Source: Lachnospiraceae bacterium
GTDB lineage: Bacteria > Bacillota > Clostridia > Lachnospirales > Lachnospiraceae
Assembly: GCA_022794255.1 (NCBI GenBank)
Contig: JAAWEL010000018.1
Span: forward strand, 1 to 64,000
DNA: 64,000 nucleotides
Reading direction: 5' to 3'
The translations under genes were made by a program, and so were the position numbers. The notes under the pieces were generated by a model that was given only the letters and a program-made list of their open reading frames with translations, was not told the DNA's origin and did no database searches. Below, in pieces: positions 8,772-17,205 of this stretch; position 1 is the first letter of the stretch, and each line of letters begins with the position of its first letter.

Positions 8772-8836
8772 TTGACAGTGTGACAGGGGGTCATTATAAT
8801 GAGTGACAAGGTGTCATGAAAAGTGACAGGGTGTCA
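8772..8836 (+). promoter_or_regulatory. Consensus promoter with three TetR-type operators
   Basis: Perfect sigma-A promoter: TTGACA (8772-8777), 17 bp, TATAAT (8795-8800). Three 13-bp sites of form TGACA-N3-TGTCA overlap it: 8781-8793 (one arm imperfect) between -35 and -10, 8804-8816 at the start site, and 8824-8836 just downstream. The next gene encodes a TetR-family protein, so autorepression of a strong promoter is the natural reading. The whole 8537-8917 stretch is otherwise non-coding. Confidence 0.75.
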
Positions 8837-8917
8837 TAATGCTTGGAGGAGCGATTACAGCTTGGCAGATAAGAAGGAGGAAATTCGAGTGCATCAAAGG
8901 GGAGAGGAGGAAAAAGA

Positions 8918-9616
8918 ATGCCTACAGAACGGTTTTACCGCTTGCCAGAGTCAAAGAGGCAGGCAATACGGGAGGCGGCGTTAAAGGAACTGGCCAGGGT
9001 TCCTTTTGACAAGGTTTCCATCAACCAGATTATACGCAATGCTGATATTTCCCGTGGAAGCTTTTATACTTATTTCATAGATAAACAGGATATGGTGGAG
9101 TTTTTGCTGAAGGATACCTTTGAGGAGATGCAGAAACTTTGCAAGGAGGAGTTAGACAGCAATGGCGGTGACTATTTTGCCATGGTGGAAAAAATGTTTG
9201 AATATTTTGTGGGAGAGCTGCAGAAAAATCAAAATATGGTCAGCATTGCCCGGAATATTTTTTCCAATAAAGATAATAATGAGCTGGTCGGGATGGCAAG
9301 ATGGCCCAGTCCTCACTGTGCCGCCATGCCTGGCAGTCCGGCCAGATGGATGATTGATAATCTGGATATAGATCGCTTTCGCCTGATGGATGTGGAAGAT
9401 TTTTCTTCTCTGGTGGTGTTGGCAATGTCCTCTCTGGCGGTTGCCTTAAAGCAGTATTATGAGCATCCCAAACAGCTAGAGGAGATAAGGAGGCTGTTTT
9501 TAAAGTCTTTGGATATTTTAAAGTACGGTTCTTATAAAAAAAATAAGGATGCCGGGAAAGAGCATTTCACGGCTGTGGAAAAAGATGAAAAAGTAAGAGG
9601 AGATGGCAATGAATAA
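8918..9616 (+). CDS. TetR/AcrR-family regulator of the RND efflux operon
   Basis: 232 aa. The N-terminal TetR HTH spans about residues 8-55 (pattern VSINQIIRNADISRGSFYTYF). The remaining helical region would bind a ligand. GGAGAGGAGG lies just ahead of the ATG. Its 3' end overlaps the membrane fusion protein gene by 8 bp, so it is the first gene of the efflux operon, and the three inverted repeats in its own promoter are its likely targets. The inducer is unknown; probably a pump substrate. The C-terminal ~20 residues are lysine/glutamate-rich and look like a flexible tail. Confidence 0.92.
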   Translation: MPTERFYRLPESKRQAIREAALKELARVPFDKVSINQIIRNADISRGSFYTYFIDKQDMVEFLLKDTFEEMQKLCKEELDSNGGDYFAMVEKMFEYFVGELQKNQNMVSIARNIFSNKDNNELVGMARWPSPHCAAMPGSPARWMIDNLDIDRFRLMDVEDFSSLVVLAMSSLAVALKQYYEHPKQLEEIRRLFLKSLDILKYGSYKKNKDAGKEHFTAVEKDEKVRGDGNE

Positions 9617-10721
9617 AGGAGTGATAATTGGAGGCGTTGTTGTTGTGGCTTTGGGAGCTGCTGTTGCGGTACCGCGTTTGATGAGGCCGAAGGCAGTTCT
9701 TGAGGAGGCGCCGGTGCCGGTGGTGGAGGTGGAGATGCCCCGGCCGGAAGATATTGTGCTGTACCGGAATTTGGTGGGTACAGTGGAGCCCTCTGATGTG
9801 GTGTACATATATCCCAAGGCAGCAGGGGAGATCACGGAGGTGTTTGTGAAAGCCGGTGATGTGGTGGCGGAAGGTCAGGCCATCTTAAGCATTGACACTA
9901 AGCAGGTGGATTCGGCCCGGCTTAGCATGGAGGCGGCCAAGACTGCTTTGGACAATGCCAATACCAATTTGGCGAGGCAGCAGGCGCTTTTTGCAGCCGG
10001 GGATATAGCCTCTGCAGCTTTTGAGCAGGCGGAGATGCAGGCCAAAAGCGCTAAGATTCAGTATGACCAGGCAAAGCTGAATTATGATTACCAGATGGAA
10101 TTCAGCCACATTACGGCTCCCATAGGCGGAGTAGTGGAGCAGTGTGATGTGGAGGTTCATGACAATGTGGCCCAGCAGTCTCTTCTGTGTGTGATTTCCG
10201 GCGAGGGAAGCAAGGCAGTCACCTTCTCTGTGACAGAAAAAGTGGTGGAACAGCTTCAGGTGGGAGCGCCTATGACGATAGAAAAAAATGGGAAGGAGTA
10301 TCAGGGAAGCATTACAGAGATCAGCAGTATGATTGATGCGGCCACCGGCCTTTTTAAGATCAAGGCCTCAGTGGAGAACGGAGATGCCCTGCCTACCGGC
10401 TCAGCGGTGAGCTTGTTTGTGATTTCGGACCGGGCGGATAATGCGATGAGTATTCCAGTGGACGCCATTTACTACTCTGGAGGGGATGCCTATGTATATA
10501 CCTATGACAAGGGGACAGTACACCATGTTGCAGTGGAGGTGGGGATCTATGATTCTGAGAGAGCTCAGATCCTGTCAGGAATCGGTGAGGATGATGAAGT
10601 GATCACCACATGGAGTTCAGAGCTTTCGGAAGGGGCCAAGGTGCAGGTTGCCAGCCAGGCTCCTGCTGGTGATAACGGGCAAGCGGCAGATAAACAGACA
10701 GAGAGTTCGTATGCAGAGTAG
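9609..10721 (+). CDS. RND efflux periplasmic-adaptor-like membrane fusion protein (HlyD/AcrA family)
   Basis: 370 aa. One N-terminal transmembrane anchor (about residues 4-22) is followed by a lipoyl/barrel-sandwich half (about 55-75), a coiled-coil hairpin (about 95-160, rich in A, Q, E and K), the second lipoyl half (ITAPIGGVVEQ), then beta-barrel and membrane-proximal domains. The ATG at 9609 is preferred to that at 9603 because AGGAG ends at 9602. It should couple the RND pump to the TolC-like proteins encoded downstream. In a single-membrane cell it would sit on the outer face of the cytoplasmic membrane. Confidence 0.92.
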   Translation: MNKGVIIGGVVVVALGAAVAVPRLMRPKAVLEEAPVPVVEVEMPRPEDIVLYRNLVGTVEPSDVVYIYPKAAGEITEVFVKAGDVVAEGQAILSIDTKQVDSARLSMEAAKTALDNANTNLARQQALFAAGDIASAAFEQAEMQAKSAKIQYDQAKLNYDYQMEFSHITAPIGGVVEQCDVEVHDNVAQQSLLCVISGEGSKAVTFSVTEKVVEQLQVGAPMTIEKNGKEYQGSITEISSMIDAATGLFKIKASVENGDALPTGSAVSLFVISDRADNAMSIPVDAIYYSGGDAYVYTYDKGTVHHVAVEVGIYDSERAQILSGIGEDDEVITTWSSELSEGAKVQVASQAPAGDNGQAADKQTESSYAE

Positions 10722-10733
10722 GAGGAAAAGGGT

Positions 10734-13700
10734 ATGGGTTTAACAAAATCAGTCCTCAAGCGGCCGGTTACAACGGTTTTGGTGGTACTGTGCCTGATTG
10801 TATTTGGCCTTCAGTCTGTGTTGTCGGCTAAAATGGAGCTTATGCCTACCATGGATATGCCCATGTTAATCATTGTCACGGTATATCCAGGGGCAAGCCC
10901 GGAGGATGTCAATGATCTGGTGACTACGGAGATTGAGGATAATATTGGTTCTTTAAGCGGCGTGGACGGGGTCCGGTCCATATCCATGGAAAATATGTCC
11001 ATGGTAGTTATTCAATATGATTACGGCAAGGACATTGATGATGCCTACGATGATCTGAAAAAGAAGATGGATGTGCTGGAGGCCAGTCTTCCTGATGATT
11101 GTCAGTCCCCAGTGGTGGTGGAGATGAATTTGGATGATATGGCATCGGTTTATCTGTCTGTGAATCATAAGACGGAACCAAATCTTTACAATTATGTTGA
11201 TAATAAGGTGGTTCCGGAACTGGAAAAGATTACCACTGTCACAGATGTGGATGTAAGCGGCGGCCAGGAGGAGTACATTAAAATCGAGTTGATTCCGGAA
11301 AAGCTTCAGCAATACCATCTAAATATGAATACGATTTCAACGGCTATTGGAAGTACCAACTTCACCTATCCGGCCGGAGATACGATTGTAGGTGGGCAGC
11401 AGCTGTCTGTGAGCGCCGGAATCGAATATGACACCATGGAGCTGTTAAAGCAGATTCCTATTTCTCTGGGAAATGGAAATTTGATTTATCTGGAGGATGT
11501 GGCCAATGTTCATACCTCCTTAGAGGAGGCCACCGGAGTGGCTCGCCATAATGGGAGAGACACGATTTCTTTAGGGGTTAAGAAGCAGCAGAGTGCCACA
11601 GCTATGGAGGTATCAAGGGAGGTTAGCAGGGTTATTGAGTCTCTTCAGGCTCAGGACGAGAATCTGGAGATTATAGTAGTGAATGACACCAGTGATTCCA
11701 TCCAGTCCTCCCTAAAGAGCGTGATGCAGACCATGGTGATGGCTGTGCTGGTGTCTATGGTGATTATTTTCTTGTTTTTTGGGGAGATCCGGGCATCGCT
11801 GATCGTGGGAACTTCCATTCCCATATCTATTTTGGCAGCGTTGATTTTGATGCAGACCATGGGCTTTACCTTAAATGTCATCACTTTGAGCAGTTTAGTT
11901 CTGGGTGTGGGTATGATGGTGGATAACTCTATTGTGGTGTTGGAGAGCTGTTTCCGTTCCACAAAAGGAAAGGGGATAGTAGGATACCGGGAGGCAGCTT
12001 TGGAGGGGAGCAGCATTGTACTTCAGTCCATTATCGGAGGTACAGCCACTACCTGTGTGGTGTTTCTCCCCCTGGCGCTTTTGGAAGGAATGACCGGCCA
12101 GATGTTTAAGCCATTGGGCTTTACGATTATTTTCTGCTTGGTTGCATCTCTGATCAGCGCTATGACCATCGTTCCTTTGTGCTACTGTGTGTTCCGTCCT
12201 CAGGAGAAAGACAGCTCACCGGCCGGATGGATTCTTTCAAAAATGCAGGATGGATACCGGAAAATGATGCAGGTGATCCTTCCGAAGAAGCTGGCAGTAG
12301 TGCTGCTTTCCGTGGTGATGTTGGGGATATCCATCTGGATGGCCACTCAGCTTCGCAAGGAGCTGATGGTGGCAGATGATACCGGCACCATCAGCATAAA
12401 CATTGACACCCGCCCTGGATTGCGAGTAGAGGAGACAGATAAGGTTTTCCGCCAGGTTGAGGCGATTGTGTCCCAGGATCCAGATTTGGAATCCTATATG
12501 CTGACTTCCGGCGGCAGCGGCATGAGTCTGGGGGGTGGCGGGGCCACTCTTACGGCTTATCTGTCAGATGATCGGAAGAGGGAGACAGACCAGGTTGTAA
12601 AAGAATGGAAACCCTTGATGAACCAGATTGCAGGTGCTAATATATCTGTATCAGCTTCCTCCTCCATGACCATGATGTCCGCTGCAAGCGGAGTGGAATA
12701 CATCCTTCAGAGCACTCAGTATGATGAGCTGAAGGAGGCTTCCGATCAGGTGGTGGATGAGCTGACGGAGCGCAGCGAGGTGACGAAGGTACACAGTACG
12801 CTGGAAAATGCGGCGCCGGTTGTTAAGGTGGATGTAGATGCGGTGAAGGCCAATGCAGAGAATATTACCCCCATGCAGATTGCAGGATCTGTCAACAGTA
12901 TTCTGAGCGGGGTGGAGGCTGCTACCCTGGAGGTAAACGGCGATGACATCCGTGTTATGGTAGAGTATCCGGATGACGAGTATGATACCATTGACAAGCT
13001 AAAGGGGATTGTCCTGACCAACAACTCCGGAGCTTCTGTGGCTCTGACGGATGTGGCAGATATTCACTTTAAGGACAGTCCGGCCACCATTATCCGCATG
13101 GACCGGCAGTACCAGGTGACGATCACCGGTGACTTGCAGACAGATGATGAGCGGCTGCAGGATGAGATAGAAAAACAGCTTTATGATGAGATTGTCTCAG
13201 GGCATATGAGTCCCACACTTTCCCGGGCTGTCAATAGCATGGACGAGGCTATGGCCAGAGAGTTCGGCAACCTGTTTGGGGCCATTGGCACAGCGGTATT
13301 TCTGGTGTTTGTGGTCATGGCAGCTCAGTTTGAATCACCGAAATTTTCCATTATGGTGATGACTACAATTCCCTTTGCCCTGATCGGGTCGTTTGGGCTT
13401 TTGTATCTGACAGACGTTCCCATCAGCATGGCCTCCCTGCTGGGCTTTCTGATGCTTACAGGGACTGTGGTAAACAATGGGATTCTTTATGTGGATACGG
13501 TGAATCAATACCGGCAGGAGATGGATATCCATACAGCTCTAATTGAGGCGGGAGCTACCCGTCTGAGGCCGATTCTCATGACTACTCTGACCACCATTGT
13601 GGCGATGATTCCCATGGCCATGGCATACGGCGACAGTGGGGAAAGCATGCAGGGCCTGGCCCTGGTGGATGTGGGGGGACTGATTGCATCTACAGTTCTG

Positions 13701-13775
13701 GCACTTCTTATGCTGCCGGGCTATTATCTGCTGATGAGCGGGCGAAGAAGGAAAAAAACTCCCAGCTATGATTGA
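10734..13775 (+). CDS. RND-family efflux pump (AcrB/MdtB/SwrC-like)
   Basis: 1013 aa with the usual RND layout: TM1, first large extracytoplasmic loop, TM2-7, second loop, TM8-12. TM4 reads GVGMMVDNSIVVLES near residue 393, so the first of the paired proton-relay Asp residues of AcrB is kept and the second is Asn. TM10 reads TGTVVNNGILYVD near 911, with Asn where AcrB has the relay Lys. Proton coupling may thus rest mainly on the TM4 Asp, or differ from AcrB. The gene begins 12 bp after the adaptor gene and overlaps the TolC-like reading frame only before that gene's chosen start. Likely exports lipophilic drugs or lipid-like compounds. Confidence 0.95.
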   Translation: MGLTKSVLKRPVTTVLVVLCLIVFGLQSVLSAKMELMPTMDMPMLIIVTVYPGASPEDVNDLVTTEIEDNIGSLSGVDGVRSISMENMSMVVIQYDYGKDIDDAYDDLKKKMDVLEASLPDDCQSPVVVEMNLDDMASVYLSVNHKTEPNLYNYVDNKVVPELEKITTVTDVDVSGGQEEYIKIELIPEKLQQYHLNMNTISTAIGSTNFTYPAGDTIVGGQQLSVSAGIEYDTMELLKQIPISLGNGNLIYLEDVANVHTSLEEATGVARHNGRDTISLGVKKQQSATAMEVSREVSRVIESLQAQDENLEIIVVNDTSDSIQSSLKSVMQTMVMAVLVSMVIIFLFFGEIRASLIVGTSIPISILAALILMQTMGFTLNVITLSSLVLGVGMMVDNSIVVLESCFRSTKGKGIVGYREAALEGSSIVLQSIIGGTATTCVVFLPLALLEGMTGQMFKPLGFTIIFCLVASLISAMTIVPLCYCVFRPQEKDSSPAGWILSKMQDGYRKMMQVILPKKLAVVLLSVVMLGISIWMATQLRKELMVADDTGTISINIDTRPGLRVEETDKVFRQVEAIVSQDPDLESYMLTSGGSGMSLGGGGATLTAYLSDDRKRETDQVVKEWKPLMNQIAGANISVSASSSMTMMSAASGVEYILQSTQYDELKEASDQVVDELTERSEVTKVHSTLENAAPVVKVDVDAVKANAENITPMQIAGSVNSILSGVEAATLEVNGDDIRVMVEYPDDEYDTIDKLKGIVLTNNSGASVALTDVADIHFKDSPATIIRMDRQYQVTITGDLQTDDERLQDEIEKQLYDEIVSGHMSPTLSRAVNSMDEAMAREFGNLFGAIGTAVFLVFVVMAAQFESPKFSIMVMTTIPFALIGSFGLLYLTDVPISMASLLGFLMLTGTVVNNGILYVDTVNQYRQEMDIHTALIEAGATRLRPILMTTLTTIVAMIPMAMAYGDSGESMQGLALVDVGGLIASTVLALLMLPGYYLLMSGRRRKKTPSYD

Positions 13776-13809
13776 CATTGGGAGATTTGAAGACGGAAAG
13801 GAGAAATGG

Positions 13810-14979
13810 ATGAGAAAATGGAAGCAGGCAGTTTCTCTTGCTGCAGCAGGTGCAATGTTTTTTGCCATGCCCAATGCTTCATTGGCGTCAAGTCCGGAGT
13901 TTTCCAGGACGGAAGAGGAGTGGGCCAGGCTAAGAGATGATGTGCTTGAATACGATGAGATTGAAGATCTGATTGCAGAATATAACGCCACGGTTCAGAC
14001 AAATCAGCTGGATTTAAACGAATTTAAAAAGAAATATGGGGATACCAAGGATGATGTGTCTGCCAAGTATCGGGACATGGCAAATGAGATTTATGCCAGT
14101 GTGGATTATCCGGATTCGGATGATCCTATGTACGGAATGGTAGTGAATTCGATGCTTATGGCTGAGATTCAGGCTAAAAATATGATGCAGCAGGCAGATG
14201 ATAACCTGGATGACAGCGAGATTATTTATCTGAATTACAAGCAGGCAGAAAAGACTCTTGTCACAGTGGCTCAGAGTAATATGATAAATTATGCAAAAGG
14301 CCAGCTGCAGCTTAGACAGGCAGAGGTGGCCCTCTTGCAGGCTCAGAGCGCCATGGCCAGCACCAATACAAGAAGGGCTAATGGTCTTGCCACACAGACA
14401 GAGGTGCTGAGCGCCCAGGAGGCACTGCTGACAGCCCAGAGGAGCGTGGAGTCGGCCCGATCCGGAATGGAGAATGTGCGGCAGAAACTTTTGGTAATGC
14501 TGGGGTGGCGGTTTGATGCCCGACCGGAGATCCGCCCGATTCCAAAGGCAGATCTGTCCAGGATTGGGGGGATGAATCCCCAGACAGATAAGGAGCAGGC
14601 CATAGAGAACAATTACACCAGAAAGGTCAATAAGAAAAAGCTTGCCAATGCTGCCAGCGATAATGTGATTCTTAGTCTGGAAAAAACCATTGCAGACAAT
14701 GAGCAAAAGATCGGCTCGTCTCTGGTGACGAATTATCAGAATGTGCTGACAGCAAAGCTGGCCTACGATCAGGCGGTAGCGGAGCTGGATGTGGAGAGCA
14801 GAAATCTTCATTCTCTTGAGGTAAACTTCCAGCAGGGAAATGCCAGCCGCATGCAGATGGAGAATCAGCAGTATGTGGTGCAGAATAAGCAGCTTGCTGT
14901 GGAGATTGCGGATTTGAATCTTTTTCAGACAATGGAAACTTATGACTGGGCAGTAAACGGGCTTGCCGGCACTTCATAG
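13810..14979 (+). CDS. TolC-like secreted coiled-coil protein 1
   Basis: 389 aa. A signal peptide covers about residues 1-28 (MRKWKQAVSLAA then hydrophobic, ending ALASS). The rest is almost all helix with long heptad-like A/Q/L-rich stretches, including ANGLATQTEVLSAQEALLTAQ, typical of the TolC/outer-membrane efflux protein repeat. The ATG at 13810 is used because AAAGGAG lies 6-7 bases upstream. The protein ends with ETYDWAVNGLAGTS, closely like its neighbour's ETYDWAVLGFATVSD, so the two are paralogues. No outer membrane is expected here, so a role in spanning the cell wall or assembling with the adaptor is inferred. Confidence 0.8.
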   Translation: MRKWKQAVSLAAAGAMFFAMPNASLASSPEFSRTEEEWARLRDDVLEYDEIEDLIAEYNATVQTNQLDLNEFKKKYGDTKDDVSAKYRDMANEIYASVDYPDSDDPMYGMVVNSMLMAEIQAKNMMQQADDNLDDSEIIYLNYKQAEKTLVTVAQSNMINYAKGQLQLRQAEVALLQAQSAMASTNTRRANGLATQTEVLSAQEALLTAQRSVESARSGMENVRQKLLVMLGWRFDARPEIRPIPKADLSRIGGMNPQTDKEQAIENNYTRKVNKKKLANAASDNVILSLEKTIADNEQKIGSSLVTNYQNVLTAKLAYDQAVAELDVESRNLHSLEVNFQQGNASRMQMENQQYVVQNKQLAVEIADLNLFQTMETYDWAVNGLAGTS

Positions 14980-15002
14980 CTGCACTGGGAAAAGGAGACG
15001 GA

Positions 15003-16217
15003 ATGAGCGAAAAGCAGGAAAAAGGAATACTGGCAGGGAAAATTGTGGCTGGTGCTTTGGCCATTGTTTTGCTGGGGCTGCCGGCTCTTTCGGCCCAGGC
15101 CGCCCCCACAGGGCCGGGGGCGGTACCAGACCCGGAGAAATATGATGCTGAAACCCTGAAAAGGCTTCAGGATAACCGAATTGAATATGATGAGATTCCA
15201 AACCTGGTCCATGAGTATAATCCGGATATTTCTAAAGCGTGGGAAATGTATATGGACACCCGGAAGGATTATGCCAGCATGGTCACAGAGCTGGAGAGTC
15301 AATACTGGACGGTAAAGCAGACGGCAGACGGGTATGTTACTGCGGGAAAGCTGATGGGAAGCCCTATGCTGGTGGCCACAGGACGTCAACTGGATAGGAC
15401 TTATCTTGGAGTTGTCCAGGGAATGCGGGATGTGGTAAACGAGTGGGGAACAAATCGCCAGGCCACCAGTGCGCTGCGGCGTGCGGAGCGACAGGTGGTG
15501 GCGGGGACTCAGAGCGCCATGATTGGCTATGAGACTATCCGGCAGAATATTGCCACCCTGGAAACTATGGTGTGGCTGTATGAGCAGCAGGCAGAGATGG
15601 CTGGACGGCAGACAGAGCTGGGGATGACTACGGATAACAACCTTGCCAGTGCAAATGCCAGTCTTTTAGGCGCCAGAACCCAGCTGGCTTCCCTGAGAGA
15701 TCAGCAGGAGAGTGTGCGGCGGACGCTTTGTATGCTTTTGGGCTTTGCCCCGGATTCTGAGCCGGAGATCTGCTCCATTCCGGAGTTTGATTTTACCAGG
15801 CTTGATGGAATGGATCTGGAAAAGGATACAATAAAGGCGATTGGCAATAATTATACACTCATTTCTCAGCGAACCTCAGCTAAGGGCAGTACAAATGGCC
15901 AAACGGCAGCCCGGAGCAGGATGATCGAGGAGGGGGACGATAAGCTGACCATTGAGATGCAGCGGTTGTACCAGGATGTCCTGGACAAAAAGGCTGCCTA
16001 CCAGGCAGCGAAGACCGGATATGAGGCAGCAGAGCTGAACCGGGCGGCTTGCGAGAGACAGTATGAGCTGGGGTTGCTGTCCCGGGTTCAGTATATCGGC
16101 ACCCAGATTTCTTATTATCAAAAGAAGGGGGAGAAGGAGGCAGCTAACTTAAGCCTTCTTCAGGCCATGGAGACCTATGACTGGGCAGTTTTAGGATTTG
16201 CAACTGTCAGTGACTGA
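15003..16217 (+). CDS. TolC-like secreted coiled-coil protein 2
   Basis: 404 aa, second TolC-like paralogue. The signal peptide is residues 1-36 (hydrophobic core AGALAIVLLGLPALSAQA, likely cleaved after AQA). The mature part starts with a Pro/Gly-rich segment and then long helices. It shares motifs with the first copy: EYDEI near the N-terminus, a (V/R)(R/Q)..L..MLG(W/F) block with R(P)EI.(P/S)IP, and a terminal METYDWAV. GAAAAGGAGAC precedes the ATG. The stop codon overlaps the stop of the convergent spoIIR by 11 bp. Together with the upstream genes it completes a tripartite-like efflux operon. Confidence 0.8.
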   Translation: MSEKQEKGILAGKIVAGALAIVLLGLPALSAQAAPTGPGAVPDPEKYDAETLKRLQDNRIEYDEIPNLVHEYNPDISKAWEMYMDTRKDYASMVTELESQYWTVKQTADGYVTAGKLMGSPMLVATGRQLDRTYLGVVQGMRDVVNEWGTNRQATSALRRAERQVVAGTQSAMIGYETIRQNIATLETMVWLYEQQAEMAGRQTELGMTTDNNLASANASLLGARTQLASLRDQQESVRRTLCMLLGFAPDSEPEICSIPEFDFTRLDGMDLEKDTIKAIGNNYTLISQRTSAKGSTNGQTAARSRMIEEGDDKLTIEMQRLYQDVLDKKAAYQAAKTGYEAAELNRAACERQYELGLLSRVQYIGTQISYYQKKGEKEAANLSLLQAMETYDWAVLGFATVSD

Positions 16218-16971
16218 CCGGAGAACAGGCAGACTCATATCTTTCAGGCTGATTTGAGCCGGCAAGGTTTTTGGAAGGCAGGTCCATGTCTGTGCTTTGT
16301 CCTAATTCAGGAAAAAACAGAAAACGAATTTTTATATCAGGACGGTTATCTTGAATGGCAAGATAATCGTCCTGTTTTAATTCTGTCTGAAGTATTTGGG
16401 TGCTTTCTGCGGGTACAGCGGTCAGAGTTTCATCTACAAAGCAAAACTGAGGATAAAGAACACACCACCAGTTATGCCCTTTCCCTTTTCCCAGAGTAAT
16501 CCGGGCAGCATCATAGTAGCCACAAGGAAAGACATAGGAGCCATAAGTACGGGTGGGGAAATAGCAGCTGGTAATTGGCTGTAAGGTTGCCTGATAATCA
16601 AAGCCTTGTTTTTTTAAATGTTTTTCAGCCAGGGCTTCGATTTCCTGCTTGTTTTCAGCCAGGCAGGCAATGGTTTCTCTTTTACCGGCGCCGGCGGGAA
16701 GGTGACTTTTCAAATAGTCTAAAATCAGACTGCGAACTTCCAGCTTCACCTTCTGGTCCTCCTTTTGGTCACTGTCAGCCAGGATGTGAAAGCGGAGAAT
16801 CGATGGGGACAATCGGGAAGCCAAGGCCTCTCTCTGATTTTGAAGCTGAATCTGTGTAAGTAAAAAGGCGAAGAGAAGACAACCCAGGGAAAGGGCTGCG
16901 CAGGCCTGCCAGGAAGCTCTCTTTCTGCTATCGGGACAATTTTTAGTGACATTTGTACAAGATTTTCTCAT
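16207..16971 (-). CDS. spoIIR: Stage II sporulation protein R
   Basis: 254 aa. The signalling protein made in the forespore that triggers SpoIIGA to process pro-sigma-E in the mother cell. An N-terminal membrane segment (about 24-43) precedes the SpoIIR domain. Family blocks are clear: LRFHILADSDQKEDQKVKL, then the YGSYVFPCGYYDAARITLG region, then GKGHNWWCVLYPQFCFVD. AGGAGAAC is upstream of the ATG. The last 25-30 residues are not conserved in the family and carry the antisense terminator of the efflux operon. Shows that the organism belongs to an endospore-forming lineage. Confidence 0.93.
   Translation of the reverse strand: MRKSCTNVTKNCPDSRKRASWQACAALSLGCLLFAFLLTQIQLQNQREALASRLSPSILRFHILADSDQKEDQKVKLEVRSLILDYLKSHLPAGAGKRETIACLAENKQEIEALAEKHLKKQGFDYQATLQPITSCYFPTRTYGSYVFPCGYYDAARITLGKGKGHNWWCVLYPQFCFVDETLTAVPAESTQILQTELKQDDYLAIQDNRPDIKIRFLFFPELGQSTDMDLPSKNLAGSNQPERYESACSPVSH
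16339..16382 (+). terminator. Terminator of the efflux operon, embedded in spoIIR
   Basis: 15-bp stem (AGGACGGTTATCTTG at 16339-16353, CAAGATAATCGTCCT at 16359-16373, one G-T pair) with a 5-base loop, then GTTTTAATT on the plus strand. It lies about 120 bp past the last efflux gene and inside the 3' part of the convergent spoIIR coding sequence. No other hairpin lies nearer to the efflux operon. Confidence 0.65.
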
Positions 16972-17070
16972 TTTTATGTTCTCCTAGAGATTGTTATGAA
17001 AAATATTTTGGTTTTTTTGATTCCACTTTCAATTATTGACAGATATGATATAATTAAACGTAATGATTTA

Positions 17071-17110
17071 GCGGTGCTTTTATCTATGAAAATCAACAAG
17101 AAAGCACCGT
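17071..17110 (+). other. Hairpin in the ddl leader
   Basis: GCGGTGCTTT (17071-17080) pairs with AAAGCACCGT (17101-17110) in nine of ten positions around a 20-nt loop, about 95 bp before ddl. There is no T-run, so it is not a standard terminator. A TATAAT-like hexamer at 17049-17054 lies upstream, without a well-placed -35. Confidence 0.35.
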
Positions 17111-17205
17111 GGAGCTGCTCAGAATTCCACAAACGTTTCCCATATTTTCTGGCGCTCCTCTTTTTATTTATCAAACAATTAAAAAATACTAGGAGGACCT
17201 CTTAA

